From: Rubrivivax sp.
GTDB taxonomy: Bacteria > Pseudomonadota > Gammaproteobacteria > Burkholderiales > Burkholderiaceae_C
Direction of reading: 5' to 3'
DNA: 64,000 nucleotides
NCBI GenBank assembly: GCA_022843905.1
Contig: JALHMT010000008.1
Location: forward strand, 62,001-126,000
In this document: one piece after another, positions 39,401 to 54,148 of the stretch
Position numbering within the stretch: the stretch's first letter is position 1
How the letters are laid out: each line of letters begins with the position of its first letter
Notes under the pieces: model-generated
The model's database searches: none
Seen by the model: only the letters and a program-made list of their open reading frames with translations
Told to the model about the DNA's origin: nothing
Program-made: the position numbers and the translations under genes

Positions 39401-39723
39401 TGGAACTGCACCGTCAGCACCGCCAGGCCCGGGCGCGAGACCGAACTGGTGTGCTCGATGCCGGCGATCTGCCCCAGCACCTGCTCCGCGGGGCGCGCCA
39501 CCATGTTCTGCACGTCGGCGCTGCTCGCCCCGGGGAAGGCGATCATCACGTTGGCCATCGTGACGTTGATCTGCGGCTCTTCCTCGCGCGGGGTGACCAG
39601 CACGGCGAAGGCGCCGAGCAGCAGCGCCACCAGGGCCAGCAGCGGCGTCAGCGCGTTGCTCTGGAAGGCCGCAGCCAGACGGCCGGCGACGCCGAGTCCG
39701 GAGGGCGTGCTCGAAGTGGACAT
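36397..39723 (-). CDS. RND efflux pump inner membrane subunit
   Basis: A 1108-residue proton-driven exporter of the AcrB/MexF-like superfamily: 12 helices in two repeats, each with a large periplasmic loop. Motifs include the first helix and TPREEEPQINVTMANVMIAFPGAS, the central GILVDDAIVVVENIHRHM with the paired acids, and the second-half GIIVRNSILLVDFI and MIGAFFILDDPIFNGLAISLIFGIG. Length is close to AcrB (1049), with extra residues after the third helix. The gene starts 15 bases after the fusion protein gene. No outer membrane channel gene is present, so a TolC-like protein must be encoded elsewhere. Substrates are unknown. Confidence 0.93.
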   Translation of the reverse strand: MSTSSTPSGLGVAGRLAAAFQSNALTPLLALVALLLGAFAVLVTPREEEPQINVTMANVMIAFPGASSADVQNMVARPAEQVLGQIAGIEHTSSVSRPGLAVLTVQFQVGVPRTEALVRLYDVLNSHQDWLPAGLGTLPPIVKPQGIDDVPVLAVTLWSRDDRAALDLERVASTMEAELKRVPGAREVRTIGGPGRIVQVTLEPGRLRDRGVDVMQLKATLGAANFGAPAGTVLDTGGRGMLSVETSEFLRSADEVGDLIVGVHQGRPVALREVAQVQAGAAQATRYVWFSPGIAAAAAGGASAPASPGNHPAVTLTLTKKPGENAVDVAGAARQRLEQLRNSVVPQGVEMTLTRDYGQTAAEKANKLIQKLGFATASVILLVGLALGRREAVIVGAAVVLTLTATLFASWAWGFTLNRVSLFALIFSIGILVDDAIVVVENIHRHMALDAAAAPGNGEPASRRSLAQIIPVAVDEVGGPTILATLTVIAALLPMAFVSGLMGPYMSPIPINSSLGMALSLAIAFTVTPWLALKLMKMPAAGHAAAHAEPAGGGRLQRLFVRILMPLLQSARKRWLLLAGILAALALSVGLAAVQWVVLKMLPFDNKSEFQLVVDMPAGTALEDTAAALQDLGSFLVRQPEVLDLQGYAGTASPITFNGLVRQYALRAEAEMGDLQVNLVDKSLRDEQSHALAQRLRPELEKIAHRHGARLKVVEVPPGPPVLSPIVAEVYGPDEAGRQHVAARLAQAFAATPDITGIDTSLREDAPRAFLRVQRQRAESLGIPVAAIAQAVQGALSGVDAAWLHDGHSKYPVPVRLQLARESQVGLDSLLALPLRAANGQLVPLSELVRVERGVIDKPLYTKDLQGVSYVLADVGAGGATPDSPLYGLFGIRPRLQDAALPGGGTLGEYWIRQPSDPFREYAIKWDGEWQITYETFRDMGAAYGVGLILIYLLVVAQFRSYMAPLVIMAPIPLTMIGVMPGHALLGASFTATSMIGMIALAGIIVRNSILLVDFIELQTARGMRLEDAVVQSAAVRAQPIVLTGVAAMIGAFFILDDPIFNGLAISLIFGIGVSTLLTLVVIPVLYFVVARRREPRPVPNPDPGVSS

Positions 39724-39738
39724 GTCGTGGCGTCCCGT

Positions 39739-40824
39739 TCAGCGCGCCGGACGCGCGCCGGCCAGGCCGGCCTGCAGCGCGTTGGCAGCCACCCGTTCGT
39801 CGGCGCGCAGGCCGGCCAGCACCTCGACGCCATCGGCGCCGCGATCGGCGCCCAGGCGCACGAAGCGCAGCGCGAAGGCTTCGCCCTGCGCGACGTAGAC
39901 GGCCGTCAGCTCGCCCCGCCGCAGCACGGCAGCCTGCGGCAGCCGCAGTGCGCCGCTGCTGCTGGACGCCGGGGTGCCGGCGCTGGCCGGCGCCTCGAAG
40001 CGCACGCGCACGGTCTGCCCCGGCGTGACGCCGGCCAGTGATGCGGCAGGCAGGTCCAGGCGCCATTCGATGGTCTGCGACACGGGGTCGGTGGTGGCCA
40101 GTTCGGTGCGCTGGCTCGGCGCGACGCGCCGGCCGTCGGGCAGTTCGATCTCGATGCGCGTGGCGCTCCGTGCCGCCGCCGCCCTGGACACCCCCACGGG
40201 TACCACCACGCGCAGCGCGCCCGGGGCATAGACGGTGGCGATCGGGCGGCCCGGCATCGCCAGGTCGCCGGCTTCCAGGTGGGTGGCCAGCACGATGCCG
40301 TCGAAGGGTGCGCTGACCAGCGAATGCCCACGCGCCAGGGCCGACTGGTTGCGCCCGGCGACGGCCTGTTGCACGCCCGCCTGGGCGGCCTTGAACTGGG
40401 TGTCGGCCACGTCGAGCGCCGCCTGGCTGACGAAGCCCTGCTGGCGCAGCTCGCGTGTGCGCTCGACATGGGTGCGGGCGTTTCGCGCTTCGGCTTCGGC
40501 CTGGCTCAGGGCGGCTTCGCTCTTCAGCATGCCGGCCTCGGCCTCGCGGGCGTCGATGCGGGCCACTGCCTGTCCGGCCTTCACGCGGTCACCGGCCTTG
40601 ACCTGGAGCGCCAGCACGCTGCCGCCGACCTGCGCCGACAGCGTGGCCTGCCGCACGGCCTGCACGCTGCCGTCGATCTCGAAGCGCCCGCCGGCCGTCG
40701 CCGCCTGCGCGGTGACCAGTGCCACGCCGGTGCCGGAGGCGTCCTGCGCTGTCGCCGGGAAGGCAGTGACCACCAGCAGGAGTGCCGGCAGCAGATGGAC
40801 GATGATGTGGTTCTTGATACCCAT
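39739..40824 (-). CDS. RND membrane fusion (periplasmic adaptor) protein
   Basis: A 361-residue adaptor protein linking the inner membrane pump to the outer membrane channel. It has a signal peptide (residues 1-26, cut after ATAQ) and a lipoyl half-motif GGSVLALQVKAGDRVKAGQAVARID. A coiled-coil hairpin at about 95-155 is rich in Ala, Gln and Glu (EAALSQAEAEARNARTHVERTRELRQQG). The second lipoyl half is APFDGIVLATHLEAGD, followed by a beta-barrel. The ATG at 40824 has no ribosome site and lies at the predicted transcription start. It heads the operon. Confidence 0.92.
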   Translation of the reverse strand: MGIKNHIIVHLLPALLLVVTAFPATAQDASGTGVALVTAQAATAGGRFEIDGSVQAVRQATLSAQVGGSVLALQVKAGDRVKAGQAVARIDAREAEAGMLKSEAALSQAEAEARNARTHVERTRELRQQGFVSQAALDVADTQFKAAQAGVQQAVAGRNQSALARGHSLVSAPFDGIVLATHLEAGDLAMPGRPIATVYAPGALRVVVPVGVSRAAAARSATRIEIELPDGRRVAPSQRTELATTDPVSQTIEWRLDLPAASLAGVTPGQTVRVRFEAPASAGTPASSSSGALRLPQAAVLRRGELTAVYVAQGEAFALRFVRLGADRGADGVEVLAGLRADERVAANALQAGLAGARPAR

Positions 40825-40832
40825 GCAGGTAT
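40817..40832. promoter_or_regulatory. Operator-like inverted repeat 1 (ATAC-N8-GTAT) over the start codon
   Basis: On the plus strand the bases read ATACCCATGCAGGTAT, embedded in a perfect GATACC-N6-GGTATC inverted repeat at 40816-40833. It covers the start codon of the fusion protein gene (40822-40824). The same ATAC-N8-GTAT form recurs at 40841-40856, 24 bases centre to centre. CsoR/CstR-family operators are AT-ended, G/C-centred palindromes of this type, and a CsoR-family gene lies in the same operon. Confidence 0.6.
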
Positions 40833-40860
40833 CTTACAACATACGGCATGGGGTATGCAA
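40831..40860 (-). promoter_or_regulatory. Candidate promoter of the RND operon
   Basis: On the minus strand TTGCAT (40855-40860) and TAAGAT (40831-40836) are separated by 18 bases. The hexamers match consensus at 3 and 4 positions. The expected transcription start lies at about 40824, the first base of the start codon, so the message may be leaderless; this fits the lack of a ribosome site. Confidence 0.45.
40841..40856. promoter_or_regulatory. Operator-like inverted repeat 2 (ATAC-N8-GTAT) in the promoter
   Basis: The bases read ATACGGCATGGGGTAT: ATAC/GTAT arms with a G-rich centre, partly matching site 1. It lies between the possible -35 and -10 elements of the operon promoter, where a bound repressor would block RNA polymerase. 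Confidence 0.6.
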
Positions 40861-40934
40861 GCGGGCCGTGACCGACCCCGTCGGAGGCTACTTGCCGATG
40901 CCGGCGTCAGTCCCCCGGGGTGCCTCAGCCGGGT

Positions 40935-42110
<1,176 letters not shown>

Positions 42111-42275
42111 GCTGCACCCTCTTGAAGGCACTGCGGGGTCGCAGCGCTGTCGTAGAGTACCAAGAAGAGTCCGGCACGATTGCCGGTGGCAGCGGCCCGG
42201 CGGGCCCTGCTCGGCGCGTCGACCCCCGAGGCGCGATACGCCGCGGCCCATGTGCGCAACCAGGAAACATCGGTG

Positions 42276-43130
42276 ATGACCGACCGCTCAGAGCAACACA
42301 AGTGGGACCATTACTACCGCGAACTGGCGTCGAGCACCGAGATCCATGCCGGTGCCCGGATCGTCTACGAAGAAGTGGCCCAGGCCCTTCGACCCCTGAT
42401 GTCTGCGGGGGGACGCGCGCTGGAGGCCGGATGCGGCGCCGGGTTCCAGAGCCTGTTCCTGGCACGTCTGGGCTGGCAGGTCAGTCTGCTCGACTTCTCC
42501 GAAGAGGCCTTGTCGGTCGCGCGCGGCGTCTTTCAACGTTTCGAGCAGCCGGCGCGTTTCGAGACCGGCGACATCACCGCCGGGGCCGGTGAGGCCGACC
42601 ACGACCTGGTCTTCAACTCGGGCGTGCTGGAGCACTACAGCTTCGAAGACCAGGTGCGCCTGGTTCGCGGCATGGCGCGGCGCAGCCGGCGCCACGTGCT
42701 GGTCCTGGTCCCCAACCGCCACTGCCACTGGTACTGGATCTGGCGTGCCCAGCAGGCCGTGGCCGGGCAGTGGCCGTTCGGCTACGAAAAACCTGCTTCC
42801 GACTATCGGCCGGTGTTCGAAGCCGCAGGACTGAACTGCCTGGGCCGAGCGTGGTTCGCCACCGGCGCGATCGGGCACTTCCTGCAGGGAGTCCAGGGCC
42901 TCGACGATCCCCTGCGCGCCCTGCTGGTGCGCATGAACACCCTGCCCATCTTCCCGGTGGAACAGCGTGCCTACCTGGTGGGCTTTCTGGCATCGGTTCG
43001 TACCGACGCCACCGCGGTTGCCGGTTTCGCAGACCAGGACGACACGGACGCCGACGCTTCGGATGCCCGGGCTGCCCAGGCCCTGGACACCCTGGTGTCC
43101 GACCTGCGCCGCGGCCCCCCCGCCGCCTGA
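42276..43130 (+). CDS. Class I SAM-dependent methyltransferase
   Basis: A 284-residue protein with a Rossmann methyltransferase domain at about 35-180: motif I ALEAGCGAGFQSLFLA, acid at the end of beta-2 (VSLLDFSEEALSVAR), GDITAG, and motif IV/post-I DLVFNSGVLEHYSFEDQVRLVRGM. The C-terminal 110 residues include a Trp/His-rich stretch and an acidic tail. The start at 42276 has AGGAAA upstream. The substrate is unknown; no biosynthetic neighbours help. It converges with ssb at 49 bases. Confidence 0.85.
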   Translation: MTDRSEQHKWDHYYRELASSTEIHAGARIVYEEVAQALRPLMSAGGRALEAGCGAGFQSLFLARLGWQVSLLDFSEEALSVARGVFQRFEQPARFETGDITAGAGEADHDLVFNSGVLEHYSFEDQVRLVRGMARRSRRHVLVLVPNRHCHWYWIWRAQQAVAGQWPFGYEKPASDYRPVFEAAGLNCLGRAWFATGAIGHFLQGVQGLDDPLRALLVRMNTLPIFPVEQRAYLVGFLASVRTDATAVAGFADQDDTDADASDARAAQALDTLVSDLRRGPPAA

Positions 43131-43179
43131 GCGACGGCACGCCTCCTCTCGGCGCGGCCCGATCCGGGCCTGGGGCGCG

Positions 43180-43677
43180 TCAGAACGGAATGTCGTCGTC
43201 CATGTCGTCGAAGCCGGTCGACGACTTCGCCGCCGGCTTGCCTGCAGGCGCCGGGCGCGAAGCCGGGGCGCTGCGCGGCGCCGGCGCACTGCGCGGGGCG
43301 CCGCTGCCCTCGCCCATCTCGTCGCCGCCACCGCCGCCGCCGTCACGGCCGCCGAGCATGGTCATCTCCTGCGCGATGACCTCGGTGGTGTACTTTTCCA
43401 CGCCTTCCTTGTCGGTCCACTTGCGTGTCTTCAGCCGCCCTTCGATGTAGACCGACTTGCCCTTCTTCAGGTATTCGCCGGCGATCTCGGCCAGGCGGTC
43501 GTAGAAGACGACACGGTGCCATTCGGTCTCTTCCTGGCGCTCGCCGCTGGTCTTGTCCTTCCAGTTGCGGCTGGTGGCGATCGTGACGTTGCAGATGGCC
43601 GAGCCGCTGGGCGCGTAGCGCACCTCGGGGTCGCGGCCCAGGTTGCCGATGAGGATGACTTTGTTGACCGAGGCCAT
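43180..43677 (-). CDS. ssb: Single-stranded DNA-binding protein
   Basis: A 165-residue protein with an OB-fold at 1-110 ([69 protein letters not shown]), a flexible Gly/Pro/Ala-rich linker, and the acidic tip DDMDDDIPF that binds partner proteins such as RecQ, whose gene is next door and divergent. The ATG at 43677 is the family start. Confidence 0.97.
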   Translation of the reverse strand: MASVNKVILIGNLGRDPEVRYAPSGSAICNVTIATSRNWKDKTSGERQEETEWHRVVFYDRLAEIAGEYLKKGKSVYIEGRLKTRKWTDKEGVEKYTTEVIAQEMTMLGGRDGGGGGGDEMGEGSGAPRSAPAPRSAPASRPAPAGKPAAKSSTGFDDMDDDIPF

Positions 43678-43858
43678 GGGCTGCTCCACGTGCTTGTAGG
43701 GGGTGCGGCGATTATCGCGCCGCGAGGTCCTGGTCGATATCCTCCGGAAGGACGCGCCGGTTGCGGGGAGACCGCCCCCCACCCCGAAGGGTGCCGCCGC
43801 AAGTGCGGTGTCGAGGCCGCCCGCAAGGCGATGCGTGCCTTAGCATCGGCGCCGAACC

Positions 43859-45754
<1,896 letters not shown>

Positions 45755-45898
45755 AGCGGCCCAGGCTGCGACGGCCTGCCGGGGGCTGCAGCCCTGCAGC
45801 CGGCGCTTGCGCATTCCCCGATGCACAAAGCACCTTTGGCGGGCATACTGCGGGCCGGTCCACGCCCCGCCCGCCCGGTGGGAAAACCCTCAGAGGCG

Positions 45899-48892
45899 AT
45901 GCAGTCCCCAGCACAGCAAGCAGGCGCGGCGCCCGGCGCCGACCCGCCCGGAACGGACGTCGCGGCAGGCGCTCCCGATCCTTCGTTTGCGGGCTACATC
46001 GTCGCCATCGGTGCTTCGGCCGGAGGCCTGGACGCCCTGGAGCGACTGTTCTCCTCGCTGCCGCCCGACACCGGCGCCGCCTTCGTGGTCATCCAGCACC
46101 TGGCGCCCGATCACAAGAGCATGATGGACAACCTGCTGGCGCGTTACACGCGCATGCCGGTGCAGGTGGTGTCCGAAGGCGTGGCCCTGGTGGCCAACCA
46201 GGTCTTCCTGATCCCGCCCGGCAAGACCCTGCAGATGGTGGGCGATCGCCTGCACCTCGACCCCAAGCCCGAGCACGGCCTGTCGCTGCCGATCGACATC
46301 TTCTTCAACAGCCTGGCGGAAAACGGGCTCGACCGCGGCCTGGCAGTGGTGCTGTCGGGCACCGGCAGCGACGGATCGCGCGGGCTGGCGGCGGTCAATG
46401 CCAATGGCGGCTTCGTCTTCGTGCAGGACCCGCTGACCGCCAAGTTCGACGGCATGCCGCGCAGCGCCATCGCCACCGGGCTGGTCGACGTGGTGGCCCC
46501 GGCCGAAGAGCTGGCTGCGCGCCTGGTGCGCCACATCCTGGCGCCTCGTTCGCAGACCGTGCGCCTGCCCGAGGGCGACGCCGAGCACGACGGCAGCATC
46601 ACGCAGCCGCTCGACGGCATCCTCGAGCAGCTGGTGTCCAGCAGCGGCATCGACTTCCGCGAGTACAAGTCGAACACCGTGATGCGCCGCATCGAGCGCC
46701 GCATGCAGGTGCTGCATTCGCGCTCGCTGGCCGAGTACCACGACAGGCTGGCCGCGTCCGTCGAGGAGCAGGCGCTGCTGCGCCGCGAACTGCTCATCCC
46801 GGTGACGCGCTTCTTCCGCGACGCCGCGACGTTCGACGCACTGGCCGAGGACGTCATCCCCGACCTCGTGGCGCGCTGGAAGGAACCAGGGCCGATCCGC
46901 GTCTGGGTGGCCTGCTGCGCGTCGGGCGAAGAGGCCTACACCGTGGCCATCCTGTTCGCAGAGGCCTTCCGGCGCCTGGGCGTCACGCGCGCGGTGAAGG
47001 TCTTCGCCACTGACGTCGAGCAACAGTATCTCGACCACGCCGCGGCCGGCGTCTACCCGGACACCATCGCTGCCGAAGTCTCGGCCGAGCGGCTGGAGCG
47101 CTGGTTCACCCGGCGGCCCGACGGCTATGTGGTGCGCGCCGAAGTGCGCCAGATGGTGATCTTCGCGCGCCACAACCTGCTGGCCGACCCGCCCTTCACG
47201 CGCATGGAGCTGGTGACCTGCCGCAACGCGCTGATCTACTTCCAGCCCGCAGCGCAGGAACGCGCGCTGCGGCGCCTGCAGTACGCGTTGACGGTGGGCG
47301 GTGCGCTGGTGCTGGGGCCGAGCGAATCGCTGGGCCAGTTGCACAGCGACTTCTCTGCCATGCGCGGCCGCCACAAGATCTACCGCCTGGTGCGGCGCAA
47401 TCGCGTGGCTGCGGCGGTCGAAACCGCCGGCCGGCACCGCCCCACCCTGGTGGCTGCGCGCCACGGCGGGGTCGGCGCAGCGGGCACGGCACGCGACGGC
47501 ACGGCCACCCTGGTCGAGGCCGGGCAGCGCCTGCTGATGCAGCAGTACGCACCGCCCACGCTGCTGGTGGGTGACCAGCGCGAGCTGCTGCATGTCTATG
47601 GCAACGCCAGTGCCTTGCTGCAGTTCACCGAAGGCCAGGCCACGCTCGACGTGCTGAAGCTCCTGCCGCGGGAACTGTCCTGGGCCGCCGGCCTGCTGCT
47701 GCAGTCGGTCTCGGCCAGCCGCGCGCAGCAGCGGTCGGCGCCGCTGCGGCTGGCCGGCGACCTGGAGCGCCACGTGGTCATCACGGCCTTGCCCTTGCCT
47801 CCACCCGAGGGCCAGGATGGCGCCGCGCTCACGCTGCTGTCCTTCGAGCACGTGGCGCCGTCCCCCAGCACGGTGCCGCAGACGATGGAGCACAACATCG
47901 AGCAGCAGCGGCTGATGAACACGCTCGAGGCCGAGCTGGGCCGCACCCGCGACAGCCTGCAGGCCACCATCGAGGAACTGGAGGCCTCCAACGAGGAACT
48001 GCAGGCCACCAACGAGGAGATGATGGCCTCCAACGAGGAGCTGCAGAGCACCAACGAAGAGCTGCAGTCGGTCAACGAAGAGCTCTACACCGTCAACTCC
48101 GAGTACCAGGAGAAGGTCGACCTGCTGAACTCGGTGAATGCCGACCTCGAGAACGTCTCGCGTGCCGCCGCCATCCCCACGATCTTCGTCGACGAGGACC
48201 TGCGGCTCACCCGCGTGACGCCCGAGGCGGCCGTGCTGTTCAAGGTGCGCGACGTCGACATCGGCCGCTCGCTCGAGGACTTCGCGCACTCGCTCGACTA
48301 CCCCGAGCTGTTCTCCGACCTGCGCCGCACGGTGGCGCGCGGCCTGGCCACCGAGCGGGAAGTGAAGAGCCGCAGCGGCGAGTGGTGGATGGCGCGCATC
48401 CATCCCTACGCGGGTCAGACCGCGTCGACCTCGCGCGCTGTGATGACCTTCTTCAACATCACCTCGGTGAAGGACTCGCAGCGCCTGCAGGCCATCATCG
48501 ACTCGCTGCCCGAGCACCTGGCCGTGCTCGACACGCAGGGCACCATCCTGCTCGTCAACCAGGCCTGGCGGCTGTTCGCCACGTGCAACGGCGACATCGA
48601 TCTGCGCAACAGCGGTCCCGGCAGCAACTACCTGCGCGTGTGCGCCGAATCGGCGCTGGCCGACGGTGATGCGCGGCGCGCGCACGTCGGCCTGACCGAC
48701 GTGCTGGAAGGCCGCCGCGCCATCTTCACGATGCAGTACCCTTGCGATACCGCCACGGAGAAGCGGTTGTTCGTGATGCACGTCGCGCCGGTGGGGCATC
48801 CGGTGGGTGGCGTCGTCGTGAGCCATGTCGACATCACGCCCTGGTCCGGCGATGCCGCGCCGTCCCGGAGCCCGGAGGAGACCCTCGGATGA
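45899..48892 (+). CDS. CheB-CheR fusion with PAS domains
   Basis: A 997-residue protein combining chemotaxis-type methylesterase and methyltransferase. The CheB domain (about 33-215) has the catalytic triad Ser40 (IGASAGG), His67 ([10 protein letters not shown]) and Asp158 ([10 protein letters not shown]). The CheR domain (about 235-500) has [12 protein letters not shown] and the SAM site [19 protein letters not shown] region to 650 is followed by a heptad-rich coiled coil (repeated NEELQ units, about 680-770) and two PAS-like domains. The ATG at 45899 is preferred; an ATG at 45821 adds 26 Pro/Arg-rich residues. No receiver domain is present. The kinase gene follows with a 4-base overlap. Confidence 0.9.
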   Translation: MQSPAQQAGAAPGADPPGTDVAAGAPDPSFAGYIVAIGASAGGLDALERLFSSLPPDTGAAFVVIQHLAPDHKSMMDNLLARYTRMPVQVVSEGVALVANQVFLIPPGKTLQMVGDRLHLDPKPEHGLSLPIDIFFNSLAENGLDRGLAVVLSGTGSDGSRGLAAVNANGGFVFVQDPLTAKFDGMPRSAIATGLVDVVAPAEELAARLVRHILAPRSQTVRLPEGDAEHDGSITQPLDGILEQLVSSSGIDFREYKSNTVMRRIERRMQVLHSRSLAEYHDRLAASVEEQALLRRELLIPVTRFFRDAATFDALAEDVIPDLVARWKEPGPIRVWVACCASGEEAYTVAILFAEAFRRLGVTRAVKVFATDVEQQYLDHAAAGVYPDTIAAEVSAERLERWFTRRPDGYVVRAEVRQMVIFARHNLLADPPFTRMELVTCRNALIYFQPAAQERALRRLQYALTVGGALVLGPSESLGQLHSDFSAMRGRHKIYRLVRRNRVAAAVETAGRHRPTLVAARHGGVGAAGTARDGTATLVEAGQRLLMQQYAPPTLLVGDQRELLHVYGNASALLQFTEGQATLDVLKLLPRELSWAAGLLLQSVSASRAQQRSAPLRLAGDLERHVVITALPLPPPEGQDGAALTLLSFEHVAPSPSTVPQTMEHNIEQQRLMNTLEAELGRTRDSLQATIEELEASNEELQATNEEMMASNEELQSTNEELQSVNEELYTVNSEYQEKVDLLNSVNADLENVSRAAAIPTIFVDEDLRLTRVTPEAAVLFKVRDVDIGRSLEDFAHSLDYPELFSDLRRTVARGLATEREVKSRSGEWWMARIHPYAGQTASTSRAVMTFFNITSVKDSQRLQAIIDSLPEHLAVLDTQGTILLVNQAWRLFATCNGDIDLRNSGPGSNYLRVCAESALADGDARRAHVGLTDVLEGRRAIFTMQYPCDTATEKRLFVMHVAPVGHPVGGVVVSHVDITPWSGDAAPSRSPEETLG

Positions 48893-51000
48893 ACATCGTC
48901 GCCCTGAAGCAGCGCGTCCAGGCGCGCGACCGTCTGGTGCTCACGGCCGAGACCGCCGGGCTGGAACTGCACGAACAGGCGCTGCAGGCGCTGCATGCCG
49001 GTGACCTGGCCGGCGCCGAAGCGGCCATCCTGCGCAACGACGCCAACGTGCGCGCGCTGGTGGAGAACCTGCGCATCTACCAGGTCGAGCTGCATGCACA
49101 GGCCGACGAACTGGCCGAGGGGCAGGCGCGCATCGACGAGCTGCTCAACCGCTTCTCCACGCTGTTCGGCAACATGCCGGTGGCGGCGATGCTGGTCTCG
49201 GCCGGCGGTGTCGTGCTCGAAGCCAACGACCGCGCCGCGCACCTGCTGGCGCTGCAGAACCGGGGCCTGGCCGCACGCTTCCTGCACCGCATGATCGACG
49301 CCGGGCAGTACCAGATCCTCGTGCGCCCGGCCTTCCTGCGCGCCACGGTCGACGCCGTGACCTCGCTGGACCACATCGTCTTCGTCGCCGAGAACGGCCA
49401 CCGCTTCAGCGGCGAGCTGCACATCGCCGCGCTGCCCGGCACGCAGGACCAGCCGATGCAGTACGCCTGCGCGGTGATCGACCGCACCGAACACGACCAG
49501 ATGCTTCTGGCGCTTCGCCAGGCCGCCGATACCCTGCGCGCCAACGAAGCCTTCCTGTCCGACACGGCCCGGCTGGCGCGCATCGGCGGCTGGGAGCTCG
49601 ACCCCGCGCGCGGCGCGCTGCGCTGGTCGCCGCAGCTGCGCAGCATCTTCGAACTCTCGGCAGACGCCCCGGCCACCCTGGCGGCCATGCTCGACCTGTG
49701 CCGCGGCGGCGGCCGGCGCCGGCTTCAGGCGGCGCTGGACGAGGCCTCGCGCGGCATGCCCTTCGAGATCGAGATCGACATGGCGGCGGCCGGTGGACGT
49801 CCGATGCGCGTGCGCACCGTGGGCCACACCGAGCTGCTCAATGGCGGCGTCAGCCGTGTCATCGGCGTGTTCCAGGACATCACGGCGCAGACCGAAGCGC
49901 GTCGGCGCATCGACGAGCTCACCGAACGGCTGACGCTGGCCGTCGAGGCCGGCGGCGTCGGCACCTGGCATTGGACGGCCGGCAACGACGAGTTCGCCGT
50001 CGATGAGCGCCTGTCGCGCATGCTGGCGCTGCCGGGCGGTGCGCTGCCGGCCGGCGTGGCCGAGGCGGTGATGCCCGACGAGTGGCAGCGCCTGCGCGAT
50101 GCACTGGCCAGTGCCCTGGACAGCGGTCAGGCGCTCGACCTGGACCTGACCCTGGCCGGCGACGGCGACCGGGTGCTGCACCTGACCGGTCGCCCGCTCG
50201 AGCCGGCAGACGGCCGCCTGCCGGGCCTGATGGGCTGCGCCCGCGACTGCACGGCCGAGCGCCAGGCGCTGCTGGCGCTGACCGCGCGCGAAGCGGCCGA
50301 GCGCGCCAGCCGATCCAAGAGCGCCTTCCTCGCACGCATGAGCCACGAGCTGCGCACGCCGCTGAACGCCATCCTCGGTCATTCGCAGCTCTTGCGCATG
50401 GATGCGGAGGACGGCAACCTGGCCGTCAAGCCGCAGCGCGCGGTGGCCATCGAAGCCGCAGCGCGCCAGTTGCTCGACCTCGTCAACGAGGTGCTGGACG
50501 TCTCGCAGATCGAGTCGGGCAGGGTGGCGGTGGCGCTGGCCGACTTCGACCTGCACGAGGTGGTGCGCGCGAGCGTCGCCCTGGTGAGTCCGGCGGCCCA
50601 GGCAACCGGCATCCGCGTGAGCGACGACTTGCCTGCCGACGGTCGCTTGGTGGTTCGCGGCGACCGGCTGCGGCTCGGGGAGGTCCTGGTCAACCTGCTG
50701 TCCAACGCCGTGAAGTTCAACCGGCCGCAGGGCGAGGTGGTGATCGCTGCGCACGAGGTCGGCAGGCGAATCGAACTGCACGTCACCGACAACGGTCCGG
50801 GCCTGAGCGACACGCAGCTTGCCGGCCTGTTCGAACCTTTCGACCGCGCAGGTGCCGAGCACAGCGGCATCGAAGGCTCGGGCATGGGCTTGTATCGCAG
50901 CCGGCGCCTGGCCGAACTGATGGACGCCACCTTGTCGGTGCAGGCCGACCTGGGACGCGGCTGCCGGTTCATCCTCAGCCTGCGCCGCGGCGCAGGCTGA
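48889..51000 (+). CDS. Soluble multi-PAS sensor histidine kinase
   Basis: A 703-residue kinase without membrane helices. An N-terminal helical region (1-85) is followed by three PAS-like domains (about 88-205, 215-340, 345-460). The HisKA domain has His486 in ARMSHELRTPLNAILGH, and the HATPase_c domain has NLLSNAVKFNRPQGE, DNGPGLSD and GSGMGLYRSRRLAELM. It has no receiver of its own. The ATG overlaps the CheBR stop as ATGA, so the products are made together and probably interact. The missing response regulator must be encoded elsewhere. Confidence 0.92.
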   Translation: MNIVALKQRVQARDRLVLTAETAGLELHEQALQALHAGDLAGAEAAILRNDANVRALVENLRIYQVELHAQADELAEGQARIDELLNRFSTLFGNMPVAAMLVSAGGVVLEANDRAAHLLALQNRGLAARFLHRMIDAGQYQILVRPAFLRATVDAVTSLDHIVFVAENGHRFSGELHIAALPGTQDQPMQYACAVIDRTEHDQMLLALRQAADTLRANEAFLSDTARLARIGGWELDPARGALRWSPQLRSIFELSADAPATLAAMLDLCRGGGRRRLQAALDEASRGMPFEIEIDMAAAGGRPMRVRTVGHTELLNGGVSRVIGVFQDITAQTEARRRIDELTERLTLAVEAGGVGTWHWTAGNDEFAVDERLSRMLALPGGALPAGVAEAVMPDEWQRLRDALASALDSGQALDLDLTLAGDGDRVLHLTGRPLEPADGRLPGLMGCARDCTAERQALLALTAREAAERASRSKSAFLARMSHELRTPLNAILGHSQLLRMDAEDGNLAVKPQRAVAIEAAARQLLDLVNEVLDVSQIESGRVAVALADFDLHEVVRASVALVSPAAQATGIRVSDDLPADGRLVVRGDRLRLGEVLVNLLSNAVKFNRPQGEVVIAAHEVGRRIELHVTDNGPGLSDTQLAGLFEPFDRAGAEHSGIEGSGMGLYRSRRLAELMDATLSVQADLGRGCRFILSLRRGAG

Positions 51001-51111
51001 GGGCGCTCCGGCGTTCCGGTCGCGCCGCCTCCTCCGGGCGCGGCGCAGCAGGGGTGGGTGCACCGGCCGAGGGGATCTGGCTATCATGATCCGTTTGCCC
51101 GCCCCCATCCG

Positions 51112-54132
<3,021 letters not shown>

Positions 54133-54148
54133 ACGGCGCGGGAACCTC

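Noticed and set aside
36775..40041. A 1088-codon plus-strand open frame opposite the RND pump and fusion protein genes
   Set aside because: It is antisense to clear RND and adaptor proteins and is His/Gln/Arg-rich without domains.
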